Assembly (NCBI GenBank): GCA_030430495.1 | Contig: JAUIKM010000003.1 | Span: 124,001 to 188,000 of the forward strand | Direction: 5' to 3' | From: a bacterium | GTDB lineage: Bacteria; Bacteroidota; Ignavibacteria; Kapaibacteriales; UBA7675 | Length of the DNA stretch: 64,000 nt | In this document: in pieces, positions 27,513 through 39,649 of the stretch | Position numbering within the stretch: the stretch's first letter is position 1 | Layout: every line of letters starts with the position of its first letter | Notes under the pieces: model-generated | Databases searched by the model: none | Seen by the model: the letters and a program-made list of their open reading frames with translations, nothing else | What the model was told of the DNA's origin: nothing | Position numbers and translations under genes: made by a program

Positions 27513-28142
27513 TTACTGTCGGAATTCTTTGTCGATAACTTTGATGCGCCCCGGGTAAGTCACCTTGCCCAGAATCGAAGTCTCAACGGTCGGTTTGATG
27601 TCCAGCGTCAGCCGCGCCGCGGATCCTTCCACGCCGCCCAGCGCCAGCGCCAGGCGCGCCACGTCCTCGTAGCTTTTGTCGCCGAAGAACCTGGCCAGGT
27701 CGACCGTCATCTGGATTGGAATGGTCTGCGTCTGTCCGCCGCCCGGCACCGTAACCGGCGAATTGATGTCGCCCTGAATCGTTTGTTTGTCGTCGATGTA
27801 GAGGCGGAAATCAATGGAATTGAGCGTCACCGGCGTGGAAGTGCGCCCCTCCTTGCCGTCGTTGGGATTGTGCGCCAACAGGTTTAACGTGAAGGTCGCA
27901 GGCAGCTCGCCGCTCGTAAAGGCGCGCGTAAGTTTGAGGGCGTCCAGCGCGCTGAAATCGCTGACCGAGCGTTTGTCGTCCAGGCGCACGCCCGCCAGTC
28001 GGTAGTTGTCCACCGCCCCGAGTTTGTACTGCAGGCTTTTGATGTTGTTGAGCGTCTGCGTAATGTCCTTGATCGAACAGGCAGGCAGCAGCATGGCCGC
28101 CAGCACCAGCAGGGTCCAGTTGAAAGAGCGTTGTTTTTTCAT
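27513..28142 (-). CDS. Lipoprotein with LEA14/WHy-like domain
   Basis: Starting at the ATG at 28142 the protein has about 209 residues, with a signal peptide ending in lipobox LLPAC. The mature part resembles the LEA type 2 (WHy) beta-sandwich: FTLNLLAHNPND (the NPN motif typical of this domain), TLNSIDFRLYIDDKQTIQGD, then QTIPIQMTVDLARFFG. The in-frame extension upstream to 28223 lacks a reason to be translated. It lies between the response-regulator and CNNM genes on the same strand. Periplasmic role unknown. Confidence 0.8.
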   Translation of the reverse strand: MKKQRSFNWTLLVLAAMLLPACSIKDITQTLNNIKSLQYKLGAVDNYRLAGVRLDDKRSVSDFSALDALKLTRAFTSGELPATFTLNLLAHNPNDGKEGRTSTPVTLNSIDFRLYIDDKQTIQGDINSPVTVPGGGQTQTIPIQMTVDLARFFGDKSYEDVARLALALGGVEGSAARLTLDIKPTVETSILGKVTYPGRIKVIDKEFRQ

Positions 28143-28228
28143 GGTATTGGAAATGACGTCGTTGGGGGCTGCAATCCGCCGGAAGGATTTGCCCGTTAAA
28201 TGCAGAGACAATCTACGCGCCAAAAAGT

Positions 28229-28714
28229 TTATTCAGCGGAAAACTCCGCCAGTGCGCGCTCGCGTTCGCCGGCGTCCAGCGTTCCCGCCAGCGCCTTGTC
28301 GAGCAGCTCGTTGAGCACCGCCACCTGGCGTCGCTGCAAACTGAGATTTGTCAGCAGGCGCACTTTGGCAATGAGCAACTTGTCTTCTATCGGTTTGCTC
28401 AAAAAGTCGTCGGCGCCGGCTTCTATGGCTTTGACCTGGTTGGCGACGTCATTCAGCGCTGTAACAATTACCACGGGAATATTGCGATTTTCCGCTTCCG
28501 CCTTCAAACGCCGCACAGTCTCGTATCCGTCCATGCGCGGCATCATCACGTCCAGGACGATGGCATCCGGTTTGGCTTCTTCAACTTTTTCAAGGCACTC
28601 GACACCGTCGTATGCTTCCTTGACGTTAAATCCGGCCGGGGTCAGATAGCGATTCAGAAGTTTGGTCGTAATCTTGTTGTCGTCTACGACCAACACCAAC
28701 GGTTTACTGTTCAT
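28229..28714 (-). CDS. Single-domain response regulator
   Basis: A 161-residue CheY-like receiver. The acidic pocket DD is at residues 11-12, the phospho-accepting Asp55 lies in IVLDVMMPRMDG, the Thr/Ser switch in VVIVTAL and Lys107 in DDFLSKPI. There is no DNA-binding output domain. A charged helical tail of about 40 residues (LQRRQVAVLNELLDKALAG) follows. The nearest candidate partner in the window is the receiver-kinase at the right end. Three 11-bp direct repeats lie 16-48 bp upstream of its start. Confidence 0.92.
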   Translation of the reverse strand: MNSKPLVLVVDDNKITTKLLNRYLTPAGFNVKEAYDGVECLEKVEEAKPDAIVLDVMMPRMDGYETVRRLKAEAENRNIPVVIVTALNDVANQVKAIEAGADDFLSKPIEDKLLIAKVRLLTNLSLQRRQVAVLNELLDKALAGTLDAGERERALAEFSAE

Positions 28715-28729
28715 GCGGCTTCACTCTAA

Positions 28730-28762
28730 GATATTCACAGGAGATTCACAGGAGATTCACGA
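28730..28762. repeat. Three 11-bp direct repeats upstream of the response regulator
   Basis: GATATTCACAG, GAGATTCACAG and GAGATTCACGA follow one another without gaps at 28730, 28741 and 28752. The spacing of one helical turn and the position just upstream of the response-regulator start would suit a multi-site operator. That function is inference. Confidence 0.5.
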
Positions 28763-28946
28763 GTTTGATGGCGCGGCAGCCAGGCCGCTGCCTTCCCCGG
28801 ACATTTGTACTGCCGGATAGCGATCTTGCGTTTTCGAGAAGATCGGGTGCAAACCGCGCCGCAGTTCCGGCACGGGAAATTGTGACAAATATACGGAAAA
28901 TTGCTTGAGCCGACCGGATAAAACGCAACAATACGGCGTCTTTTGA

Positions 28947-30572
28947 TCACTCGCCAATGGCAAAGATCATTTCCCCTTCTTCCCACATTTCGGCCGCGCG
29001 CAGCACAAAATCGCGAAAAACCTGCATGCCGTAGCGCGACGCCATAAAGCCGGAGCTGGTGTTGCGGTCCTGCGGTCCCCCGCGCGGGTAGTACTCCGAA
29101 TGCATGCGATGCACTCTGCGCAGGTCGTCCTGGTGACGGCGGCGCACGGCGCGACGCACCTTGGCGTCCAGCCTGGTCAAACCATCGAGCGCCTTGTGCA
29201 TTTCCTGCTCAACGACAGCGTCCAGACTGGAATCGATGCGACCGACTTCGCCGGCCAGGGCGGCGTAGATGTCCCTCAGATTCGCTTCGGCACTGTGAGC
29301 CCGGCTTGTCCACTCTTCCGGCGACCACCGTTGCACAAGTTCGCCATTCACCGCGTCCGCGGCGCGCCGCAGATCGTCAAAGTCGAGGCCCAGCTGCTCG
29401 CGGCGGCGCTGGAAACCGGCTGAAAGCAGTGTCGCGTGCGGACGCGCCATCCAGGCCGACATCGGCACGTCGTAGCGCTCGTACAGCTCGCGCAATTGCG
29501 CGGCATAACTGCGCTCGCCGGGACCGGCAATGTAGGCCAGCGTCGGAAAAATGCTGTCCTGCATGACGGGGCGCAGCAAAACGTTGGGCGACAGCACGGA
29601 AGGATCGGACGCAACCCGCTCTTCAATCCGCCTGCGGTCCACCGGCAAACCCTCCGCCGTGACGTTGTGATCGGCGTCGATGTCCATTTTCATACGACGG
29701 CCGTTTTCAACCAGAAACAGGTTAAGCGCCGAGGGCTCCACCTGCGCCTTGATTCCTCGCGTATCCAGGTCGCGCAGCAACGGCTGCATGCACTCGCGCG
29801 ACGCACCCGGTTCGGCGAGTTCGCGCCCGGCGATTTCGGCGAACAGGCCGGCATTTCGGCATTCCGACGCCATGACAAACAAGAGGCCTTTTTCAGCAAA
29901 CAGTGTGTGGAGCCAGTCGCGGAAGGCACGTCCGGGCGAAACGCCCACGCGGTAAATCGAGCGCAACACTTTGACCGTTTCGTCGAGGTGCAGGCTGCGC
30001 AGTGTCAGCATTTCCCAGTCCGTAAACAACTGGTCCAGCGACGGACCAAATTCCAGTTGCGACACCATCGTTCGCCGACGCAGACCGGGCCAGCGCAACT
30101 GCATGTGAGCGGCTTCCTGCTCGCGATCCAGAAAGTCCAGCTCTGAAATTTCCTCGACGTCGTGGTCGTTGTCTTCCATCCAGAAGATCGGCACGACGTT
30201 AAAATCAGTTGAGACGCCGTCGAGGCGCTGCGCCATGTTGATCGCGCCGGCGGCTTTGAGTGCGGTGAACACCGGCCCGCCGAAGATGCCCGCCTGCTGA
30301 CCGGAGACGACGGCCAGCGTCTCTTCCCCGCCGAAGGCTTCGAGATTGGAGCGTTGCGCCGCGCTCAGCTGCAAGCCTTCCATCGATGTTCGCAGAACCT
30401 TCAGTGCGGCGGCGCGCGAACCATAACGCCGCGCCACGTCCTCAAATCGGCGTGGATCGTCGAGGCGCGCATTGGCGGGAAAACGGTGTTCGTTGAAATC
30501 GGCGTCGCTCCGCAGAGCGTGCAGAACGGAGGTCGGCGACGGATTCAGCGGCCGACTGCAAAGGTATTCCAT
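28947..30572 (-). CDS. bshC: Bacillithiol biosynthesis cysteine-adding enzyme BshC
   Basis: Adds cysteine to glucosaminyl-malate, the last step of bacillithiol synthesis. The 541-residue protein carries the BshC blocks VVSGQQAGIFGGPVFTALKA and VPIFWMEDNDHDVEEI, then RVGVSPGRAFRDWL, VLLRPVMQDSIFPTLAYIAGPGE and the C-terminal coiled region. Length matches the family. It starts 11 bp after the stop of the membrane glycosyltransferase, so the two are probably cotranscribed. The bacilliredoxin at 55.6 kb supports a working bacillithiol system; BshA and BshB are not in the window. Confidence 0.95.
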   Translation of the reverse strand: MEYLCSRPLNPSPTSVLHALRSDADFNEHRFPANARLDDPRRFEDVARRYGSRAAALKVLRTSMEGLQLSAAQRSNLEAFGGEETLAVVSGQQAGIFGGPVFTALKAAGAINMAQRLDGVSTDFNVVPIFWMEDNDHDVEEISELDFLDREQEAAHMQLRWPGLRRRTMVSQLEFGPSLDQLFTDWEMLTLRSLHLDETVKVLRSIYRVGVSPGRAFRDWLHTLFAEKGLLFVMASECRNAGLFAEIAGRELAEPGASRECMQPLLRDLDTRGIKAQVEPSALNLFLVENGRRMKMDIDADHNVTAEGLPVDRRRIEERVASDPSVLSPNVLLRPVMQDSIFPTLAYIAGPGERSYAAQLRELYERYDVPMSAWMARPHATLLSAGFQRRREQLGLDFDDLRRAADAVNGELVQRWSPEEWTSRAHSAEANLRDIYAALAGEVGRIDSSLDAVVEQEMHKALDGLTRLDAKVRRAVRRRHQDDLRRVHRMHSEYYPRGGPQDRNTSSGFMASRYGMQVFRDFVLRAAEMWEEGEMIFAIGE

Positions 30573-30583
30573 AGGTGCTGGGC

Positions 30584-32164
30584 TCAGATGCGCTTGTATA
30601 CCCGGAAAGACTCGAACTCATGCTGCAAACGGAAATCCTCGCGCAGAATTTTTGCCGCGGCCGAATTATCGTTGATAACGTCCGCGCCGGTTTTGTCCGT
30701 GCCGTTGACCTGGTAGTAGCGGTCGTTGGTATGCACGATGATCCAGTCGGCTTTGGCCATGCGCGGCGCAAACTCGCGCACCCAGGCTTCGGGGCTCATC
30801 GGCGTGCCGTAGAACTGGCTGCTCGGGAACTTGGGCACCGGCTCCTCGTTCAGGAAGTAGTACAGGGGGCCGGCCTGCGTCGCCACAACAAATGTGCGCT
30901 CGCCCGGCGCCCGCAGCGAATCGACGTAGTTGACCACCTCCAGTTGCTGCTCGCGAATCACGCTGCTGTCGTCCTCCATGCCGCGCTCGTAAATGGCGTC
31001 GTATTTGGCTCGGTCGGTAAAGTAGTACACGCTCGGCCGCAGGATATTGACGAAGCGCGTCACGGGCGAGAACACGAAGGTTGTGCCCGCCAGTACAACG
31101 ACAAGCATCCTGACGCCGGCGTCGCCCGCGCGGAATACGTCCCGCAGAAAGTGATACGCCGCCACGAGGCCAACCGCCGCCAGCGGCAGCAGAAAGACGT
31201 ACATCCGGCCGAAGTGATAGGGGGTGAACTTTTTCTCCACCAACACGGAGACAAACAAAAAAATCGCCACAAGAAAGGCCGTCGGCGTCCAGCGGTCCTC
31301 CGCGTTCGCGCCGGAGCGCACGCCCCGGAAATACTGCAACAGCACCGCGCCCAGACCCAGCAAGAGCGCCATCGAGAATTTTTCGCCGAAGTAATACGGG
31401 ATGAGTTTGAGCGACGTGCGGATGTAGTCGAGCGTCCACTGCTGAATCTCGACGTAACCGACGGTGAATTGCGCCATCAGGGCGTAACCCTCCATCGCCT
31501 GTCCTTTCATCAGCGGCAGAACAAACAGCAGCGCCACGGAAATCAGGAATCCCGCGCCGATTCCCAGCCAGCGTTTGACCAGTGCGCCGAAGCCGACCTT
31601 GTCGATGAAAATGTCGCTGAGGAGCAGCGGGACAAACACGATGCCGAGCGTGAATTTGAGGCAGAAGGCAAAACCGACCAGAAATCCGATCAGCATGCGA
31701 TGCAGGCCGCTCGCGCGTTTGTCCAGAAACCAGTGCACCGCCCAGAGCAATGGCAGCGCCCCCAGCGACTCGCACTGCATCGTCGAGGTATAGTTCTGCG
31801 CCGTGTACGCCAGCGTGTAGAGGCAAGCCCCGCTGACCGCCTGCAGAACAGAAAACTTTTGTTGGCGCAGCACCGCGACGATCGAAACGACCGTGCCGAT
31901 CTGCCAGAAGAAGTCGAAGATGCGGATGTTCAACTCGCCTTCCCCGAAGAGCCATTGCGCCACGGCCAGCACGTAAAACACCAGCGGCGGTTTGATGTCC
32001 ACGAAGTCGGCGTACATGGCGCCGCCGTCCAGCAGAACGCGCCCGCCCAGCGCAAAAAGCGCCAGGTCCGACGAAATCGGGAAAAGCAGGCAGGGCGCCA
32101 GAAAGAGCAGGCACAACGCGCCGCCGATCCACATGATGTTCTGTTCGCGTCGGGTAAAAGTCAT
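30584..32164 (-). CDS. Polytopic membrane glycosyltransferase-like protein (GT39/ArnT type)
   Basis: About 526 residues from the ATG at 32164 (the open frame upstream to 32269 is not conserved-looking). Ten to twelve membrane helices fill residues 10-400. The first loop holds ALGGRVLLDGGAMYADFVDIKPP, the acidic loop-1 pattern of the GT-C superfamily (Asp near a D-x-K-P-P motif), which in dolichyl- or undecaprenyl-phosphate-sugar transferases carries the catalytic Asp. The C-terminal 150 residues form a soluble domain. It probably transfers a sugar from a lipid carrier in the periplasm; substrate unknown. Upstream of bshC by 11 bp. Confidence 0.75.
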   Translation of the reverse strand: MTFTRREQNIMWIGGALCLLFLAPCLLFPISSDLALFALGGRVLLDGGAMYADFVDIKPPLVFYVLAVAQWLFGEGELNIRIFDFFWQIGTVVSIVAVLRQQKFSVLQAVSGACLYTLAYTAQNYTSTMQCESLGALPLLWAVHWFLDKRASGLHRMLIGFLVGFAFCLKFTLGIVFVPLLLSDIFIDKVGFGALVKRWLGIGAGFLISVALLFVLPLMKGQAMEGYALMAQFTVGYVEIQQWTLDYIRTSLKLIPYYFGEKFSMALLLGLGAVLLQYFRGVRSGANAEDRWTPTAFLVAIFLFVSVLVEKKFTPYHFGRMYVFLLPLAAVGLVAAYHFLRDVFRAGDAGVRMLVVVLAGTTFVFSPVTRFVNILRPSVYYFTDRAKYDAIYERGMEDDSSVIREQQLEVVNYVDSLRAPGERTFVVATQAGPLYYFLNEEPVPKFPSSQFYGTPMSPEAWVREFAPRMAKADWIIVHTNDRYYQVNGTDKTGADVINDNSAAAKILREDFRLQHEFESFRVYKRI

Positions 32165-32287
32165 GGAGTGAGCCTGCCTGGAATCGTAATAATTGCGCCG
32201 CACGTGCGGCGAGGCCCACTGATTAACAGTCAGTGGACCGCATGGACTTGATGTTCGGCTTCGGCGCATAACACGGCCGCAGTCCGA

Positions 32288-35269
<2,982 letters not shown>

Positions 35270-37543
35270 TCATCTGTTAACAAGTACAACGCGGCGTTCG
35301 CTGCGGCCGGAGCCGTCGACATGCAGGATGTACATTCCGGCAGCCAGATTCGATGTGTTTAACTCAAGATCGGATCCGTAGCCGCGCGCAATGCGTCGCT
35401 CCAGCTGCAACACACCGGTGATGTCGTACAGACGCAGGGTGCGTTCGCCGTCGGGCGCGGCGTCCAGCGCGATGTGCAGGCGTCCGTCCGCGGGCTGCGG
35501 ATAACATTTGAGGCCGGAATTATCAGGTGCGTACGCGCTGTTATCTTCGACCGACACAACCTCTCCATCGCAGTCAAGTGCGACCGTCGGCAGCTCGAGC
35601 GTGAAAATTTCGTAGTCGCGCGGCACCGCCGTGTATTCGATGTTACAGACATCTCGATTGATGGCAATGCGATAACTGCCCAGCCCGAGGCGATCCAGAG
35701 CAAATTCGCCCTGCTCGTCGACAACGGCGTAGTCGATCATTTTGTCCGCTTCGTCAAATGCATAAGCGAGTGCGCCGTGCGCATATTCGGTCACGGTGGT
35801 ATCGGCCGGAAAGTACAGTACCCGGCCGCGCGTATTCAGTATGCCCTGATAGGGCGCAAGCGCTCTGCTGATAAAGCTGAACTGTCCTTCGTAGCTGTCG
35901 TCGATGCTGAAAACTTTCGCGTCCCTGATATCGATTACCGGGCCGGACGCGCTGTAATAGTACACGGGATAAGCGGCGCTCCACGGCACAAACTGCACCA
36001 CGTAGTCGCCCGCTTCCAGGTTGTAGGCCGTGAGCGTACGCCCGGCCGAGGCGGATTCCGGCCGCCAGGTTTGCACTTCCCAGGGCGTCTCATCGCGGTT
36101 GACGCGCTGAAAAACGGCGGTGCCGCCAAGACTGAGGCTCTGCACCGGATCGTTGACGTCGAAGGAAATGCTGTTGCCGGCTTGCGACAGTTCGCGCAGG
36201 CGAAAGTGTATCTCACCTTCAATCTGTGCGGGATGCAGCAGCGGCGCTTCGAGCGGCGAGTCGGCGCCGCCGTTGAAACGGTTGGCGTGCGCGGGCAATT
36301 CCGTCTGCGGGTCCACGTGCAGCGACACCGCTTCGGCCACGTAGACGACATCGTCAAAGAGGCCGGCGGAAAAACTTCCATCGTTTTCCGTGAAGGCGGC
36401 ATATACGTCCGAAGCACCGTAGAGATCGGGTACGGGGTGGCCGGGCGCGGGCTGGAAGACCACCAGCGAACGAATGCCCTTGCTGCCGGATTCGCTGACG
36501 ACACGCCCCCGGACAACGGTGCGTTTGCCGCTGCCGCGCCGTGCGGCGGCTTTGATCCTGACAACGCCGCCGCCGGACTGCTGTCCGCAGCGCAGACTGA
36601 CGGGAACCGCCTCGCGCGGGTCTTCGACGTCGCCATTCCAGGTTGTGTTGATCGAGTTGCCTTCGGCCTTGAAGATGTAGTCGCCGGCGGCGAGGTCGAG
36701 TGTGGCGTAGCCCTGCTCGACGCGCGCGCAGACGACGTCGCCGGCGCGCACGGCGTAGTCTTCGGCGGCCGTGACGAGTCGCTCGGTGCGAAGGGCGGTC
36801 ACCTTGCCTTCGTAGAGCGCGTAACCGTCCTCGTTGACTACTTCCGCGGTGACGCGGATACAGGCTTCGAGCGGATTGTCTTCCGCCGCGATGACCTGGA
36901 TCTGCCAGGACTGAAATGCTTCTATCTGCGGGTCGTTTGCGACACTTGCACGCAGCGTGGCCCGGACGATGCCGGGCGCAGTGGGCTGCCAGGCGACGAC
37001 GCCCGTTTCGGCATCGATCCTCATGCCATATGGTTTTTCGACCAGTGCATAGTGCAGCGGCTTGTTGTATTCTTCGCGCGCCGTCACGACAAACTCAAAG
37101 GGCTGCCCGGCGACGGCTTTGCGCGGAGCGGGACTGATGAAGACAATCTGTTGACCACCGGCGGGATAATCCATGTCGTCGCGCGAGACGTCGATGGAAG
37201 CCATGCGCGCCGCACCGACGAACTCGCCGTACTGCGGAACGACGACGACGGTGTACCGTCCGGCCATGGCAATCGGGAAGCGATGGCGCGTGCCGCGACA
37301 GACCGAATAAAATCTGACGTGTCCTTCCCCCCCGTAGCCGGTAAAAACGCTGTAGTGATCGACGGGCGTTGCGGGAGCATCCCAGCGCACATCGACGACT
37401 GCGGAACCTTCGTTCCTGAAATGCAGTTCCAGATTGGCAACGGGTTCCGGCTCCTGCGCCGACAGCCCGGCGGACGCAAACGCGAGCAGGAAGAGCGGTA
37501 AAATTATGCAGCTGATAATGTATCCAAATCGCGCTTGCGTCAT
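35270..37543 (-). CDS. Large T9SS-exported beta-rich protein
   Basis: About 757 residues from the ATG at 37543, with GAGG at good spacing; an in-frame TTG precedes it. A signal peptide ends near LSAQE. The protein is almost all beta: an Fn3-like start (ANLELHFRNEGSAVVDVRWD), a cadherin/Ig-like putative segment (PYGMRIDAETGVVAWQPTAPG), and several carboxypeptidase-regulatory-like modules (VVRGRVVSESGSKGIRSLVV). The end is a T9SS sorting domain (CYPQPADGRLHIALDA...LRLYDITGV...NLAAGMYILHVDG). No catalytic motif recognised; surface adhesion or structure is a guess. It faces the sigma-factor operon across about 200 bp. Confidence 0.85.
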   Translation of the reverse strand: MTQARFGYIISCIILPLFLLAFASAGLSAQEPEPVANLELHFRNEGSAVVDVRWDAPATPVDHYSVFTGYGGEGHVRFYSVCRGTRHRFPIAMAGRYTVVVVPQYGEFVGAARMASIDVSRDDMDYPAGGQQIVFISPAPRKAVAGQPFEFVVTAREEYNKPLHYALVEKPYGMRIDAETGVVAWQPTAPGIVRATLRASVANDPQIEAFQSWQIQVIAAEDNPLEACIRVTAEVVNEDGYALYEGKVTALRTERLVTAAEDYAVRAGDVVCARVEQGYATLDLAAGDYIFKAEGNSINTTWNGDVEDPREAVPVSLRCGQQSGGGVVRIKAAARRGSGKRTVVRGRVVSESGSKGIRSLVVFQPAPGHPVPDLYGASDVYAAFTENDGSFSAGLFDDVVYVAEAVSLHVDPQTELPAHANRFNGGADSPLEAPLLHPAQIEGEIHFRLRELSQAGNSISFDVNDPVQSLSLGGTAVFQRVNRDETPWEVQTWRPESASAGRTLTAYNLEAGDYVVQFVPWSAAYPVYYYSASGPVIDIRDAKVFSIDDSYEGQFSFISRALAPYQGILNTRGRVLYFPADTTVTEYAHGALAYAFDEADKMIDYAVVDEQGEFALDRLGLGSYRIAINRDVCNIEYTAVPRDYEIFTLELPTVALDCDGEVVSVEDNSAYAPDNSGLKCYPQPADGRLHIALDAAPDGERTLRLYDITGVLQLERRIARGYGSDLELNTSNLAAGMYILHVDGSGRSERRVVLVNR

Positions 37544-37750
37544 TCTATATACCTCAGGACTCAATGGCCGAAACGCGGCGGGAATTACCCGGGCGTTGCA
37601 GCGAGCACTAACACTGCCTGACTGCGGGCGTTACAGAGCCTGAAAACTACTGTCCATAAAAATAATTGTGCACCAAATTGTCTCTTTCGTGTTACTGCCT
37701 ACATCGGACAAGCGGCAAGCGGAGAGTTAAACAGTGCGGGTGGAAATATC

Positions 37751-38311
37751 ATGAACAGCAACATTGAGCAATATTCGGATGAAAGGCTCTTTGCAATGTT
37801 GAGAGGGCCGAAAGCGAAGTCGGAAGCAGCGTTTGGTGAACTCTACAACAGATATTCACCGCGCATCAAAGCATACTGCCTGCGAGTAGTGGGCAATATG
37901 GAACAAGCCGAGGATCTGTTTCAGGAGACCTTCCTGCGCTTTTACAAGAGCGCTCAGGTCGACCGTAAAATGACAAACGTCCCCGGCTTTTTGCTGCGCA
38001 TCGCCCGCAACCTGTGCCTCAATTACAAGCGCGACAAACGCGACACGGTCACACTCGAAAATTTCCACTTCTCCACCAAGCCGCATTCTCATGAGCGCGC
38101 CGAACTGCTCGACCTCATTGCAACCGCTCTCGAGTTGCTTGAGTTCGACTACCGCGAGGCATTTGTCCTGCGCGAGTACGACGGACTGTCGTACAAGGAA
38201 ATCTCCGCAATTGTCGGTGATTCCGTCTCCGCGGTAAAGACGCGCGTGTTCCGGGCAAAACAAAAAATTCGGAACATTCTCTCTCCGTACCTCGAGGATC
38301 TGGCGCATTGA
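37751..38311 (+). CDS. ECF-type sigma-70 family RNA polymerase sigma factor
   Basis: A 186-residue extracytoplasmic-function sigma factor. Region 2 runs from about residue 27 (FGELYNRYSPRIKAYCLRVV, then MEQAEDLFQETFLRFYK). A linker with ARNLCLNYKRDKRD follows. Region 4 is at about 122-180 (FDYREAFVLREYDGLSYKEI with the HTH VGDSVSAVKTRVFRAKQKIR). It is followed after 38 bp by a membrane protein with an anti-sigma-like N-terminus and two lipoproteins on the same strand, the usual layout of a sigma factor controlled from the envelope. It is likely to drive its own operon, but no promoter was identified. Confidence 0.95.
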   Translation: MNSNIEQYSDERLFAMLRGPKAKSEAAFGELYNRYSPRIKAYCLRVVGNMEQAEDLFQETFLRFYKSAQVDRKMTNVPGFLLRIARNLCLNYKRDKRDTVTLENFHFSTKPHSHERAELLDLIATALELLEFDYREAFVLREYDGLSYKEISAIVGDSVSAVKTRVFRAKQKIRNILSPYLEDLAH

Positions 38312-38349
38312 GCCGGAACGCCAACTTCCTCTAACACACATTCTCTGCT

Positions 38350-39630
38350 ATGGATTATTCGGAACTTCTTCACGACTTTCTGGACGGTGAGCTCAATCCC
38401 ATTCACGAAGACGCCCTCTTTGGTGCGCTTCAGCGAAATGAGCACCTCCGTTTGGAAATGAAAGATTTGCTGGAAATGCGCCGCGCCGTGGAAGCGGACA
38501 AAGCGGCCTTCCTGCCTTCGGCAAGCAGCACCAACGCGATCTTTTCGCAGTTGGGATTCGCCGCGCCGACGGCGGCCGGCGGAGCGGCTGCGCTCGCCGG
38601 AGAATCGACCGCCGTCGCTGCCGCCTCGGGATTTGGTCTGGCGCAGATGGCCGGAGTATTTGCCGGCGCCGCCCTGCTGACCAGTCTCGTCTTTGTCGGC
38701 CTCATCATGCCGGCGCTTGACGACCAGACCGGCGGCAGCCTGGCTCAGGCCGATGCGCCCGCTCGCATCCTCGAAGCCGACCCGATCGAATTTACCCTCG
38801 TCAGCCCGCCGGAAACCATCGTCCTCAACAACGGCATTGCCGCGGCAACCGCAGCGCCCACCGTTGACACGCAACGCAAGGACGGACTGCCGGCCGCTGC
38901 GGACAGGCGCGGATTCAGCGCCACGACACCGGTTGAACACTCCTCTCACGTTGACAAACAAGAAAATCATGCCTGGTCAGAAATCGCTGTTGAAGAGGCA
39001 ATCGCTTCATCGCAGCTTCTGGCCGGAGAGTCCAGGTTGTCCAGGCCGACGGACGCGGAGCAATCGACGCAGTTCCACACGATCGAATCCGTTCCCGTGG
39101 CCATGAACCTTTCGGACGAATTCACGCCGGAAGGTATGCCCAGCGTCACCTTTGAGTTGCGCGGCAACGGCGACGCCAAATTTTTCCAGAAAACCGACGT
39201 GGAATCCGTTGGCGATCCCTGGTTCAACGAAATGTCCGCTTCGATGCTGCTGCCGGTCAACGAGCACTTTGAATTCGGCGTCACTTTTGGTCAGGAAGTA
39301 TTTTCGCAGGTGTTTTACCGCGACGAGGCCAATGGCGAACGCATCGAATATCAGCAGCGGCCGCGCCTCTTCTGGGGCGGCGTGACGGGACGAGCATATC
39401 CGCTCACGGAAAATACCGCTATGCTGGCGCCCTACACGCAGTTGACATTCGGCTTTAACTTTTTCGGGACGGTGATCAAACCGTCGACGGGACTGCGGTT
39501 TACGCCGGACAACAGCCGCCTGAGCATGTACCTGGGCGCGGAGTATTCCCACCTGCTGTATTGGGAGGATCAGAATATGTTCAGTTCGGGCAAATTGAAT
39601 CTCAATTACGGCGTCTCCTACCGACTGTAA
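38350..39630 (+). CDS. Anti-sigma factor fused to an outer-membrane-barrel-like domain
   Basis: A 426-residue protein directly after the sigma factor. Residues 1-50 (YSELLHDFLDGELNPIHEDA, then LQRNEHLRLEMKDLLEM) look like the cytoplasmic helical anti-sigma domain, without the HxxxCxxC zinc motif. One membrane helix spans about 97-120. An Ala/Pro/Thr-rich linker reaches about residue 240. The C-terminal 180 residues are amphipathic strands of barrel type (MSASMLLPVNEHFEFGVTFG, RPRLFWGGVTGRAYPL, YTQLTFGFNFFGTVIKP, SMYLGAEYSHLLYW) ending in GKLNLNYGVSYRL with a barrel-like last strand. It may link an outer-membrane sensor directly to an inner-membrane anti-sigma domain; this is inference. Confidence 0.75.
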   Translation: MDYSELLHDFLDGELNPIHEDALFGALQRNEHLRLEMKDLLEMRRAVEADKAAFLPSASSTNAIFSQLGFAAPTAAGGAAALAGESTAVAAASGFGLAQMAGVFAGAALLTSLVFVGLIMPALDDQTGGSLAQADAPARILEADPIEFTLVSPPETIVLNNGIAAATAAPTVDTQRKDGLPAAADRRGFSATTPVEHSSHVDKQENHAWSEIAVEEAIASSQLLAGESRLSRPTDAEQSTQFHTIESVPVAMNLSDEFTPEGMPSVTFELRGNGDAKFFQKTDVESVGDPWFNEMSASMLLPVNEHFEFGVTFGQEVFSQVFYRDEANGERIEYQQRPRLFWGGVTGRAYPLTENTAMLAPYTQLTFGFNFFGTVIKPSTGLRFTPDNSRLSMYLGAEYSHLLYWEDQNMFSSGKLNLNYGVSYRL

Positions 39631-39649
39631 GCAGGAGAAGCAGGAAAGC

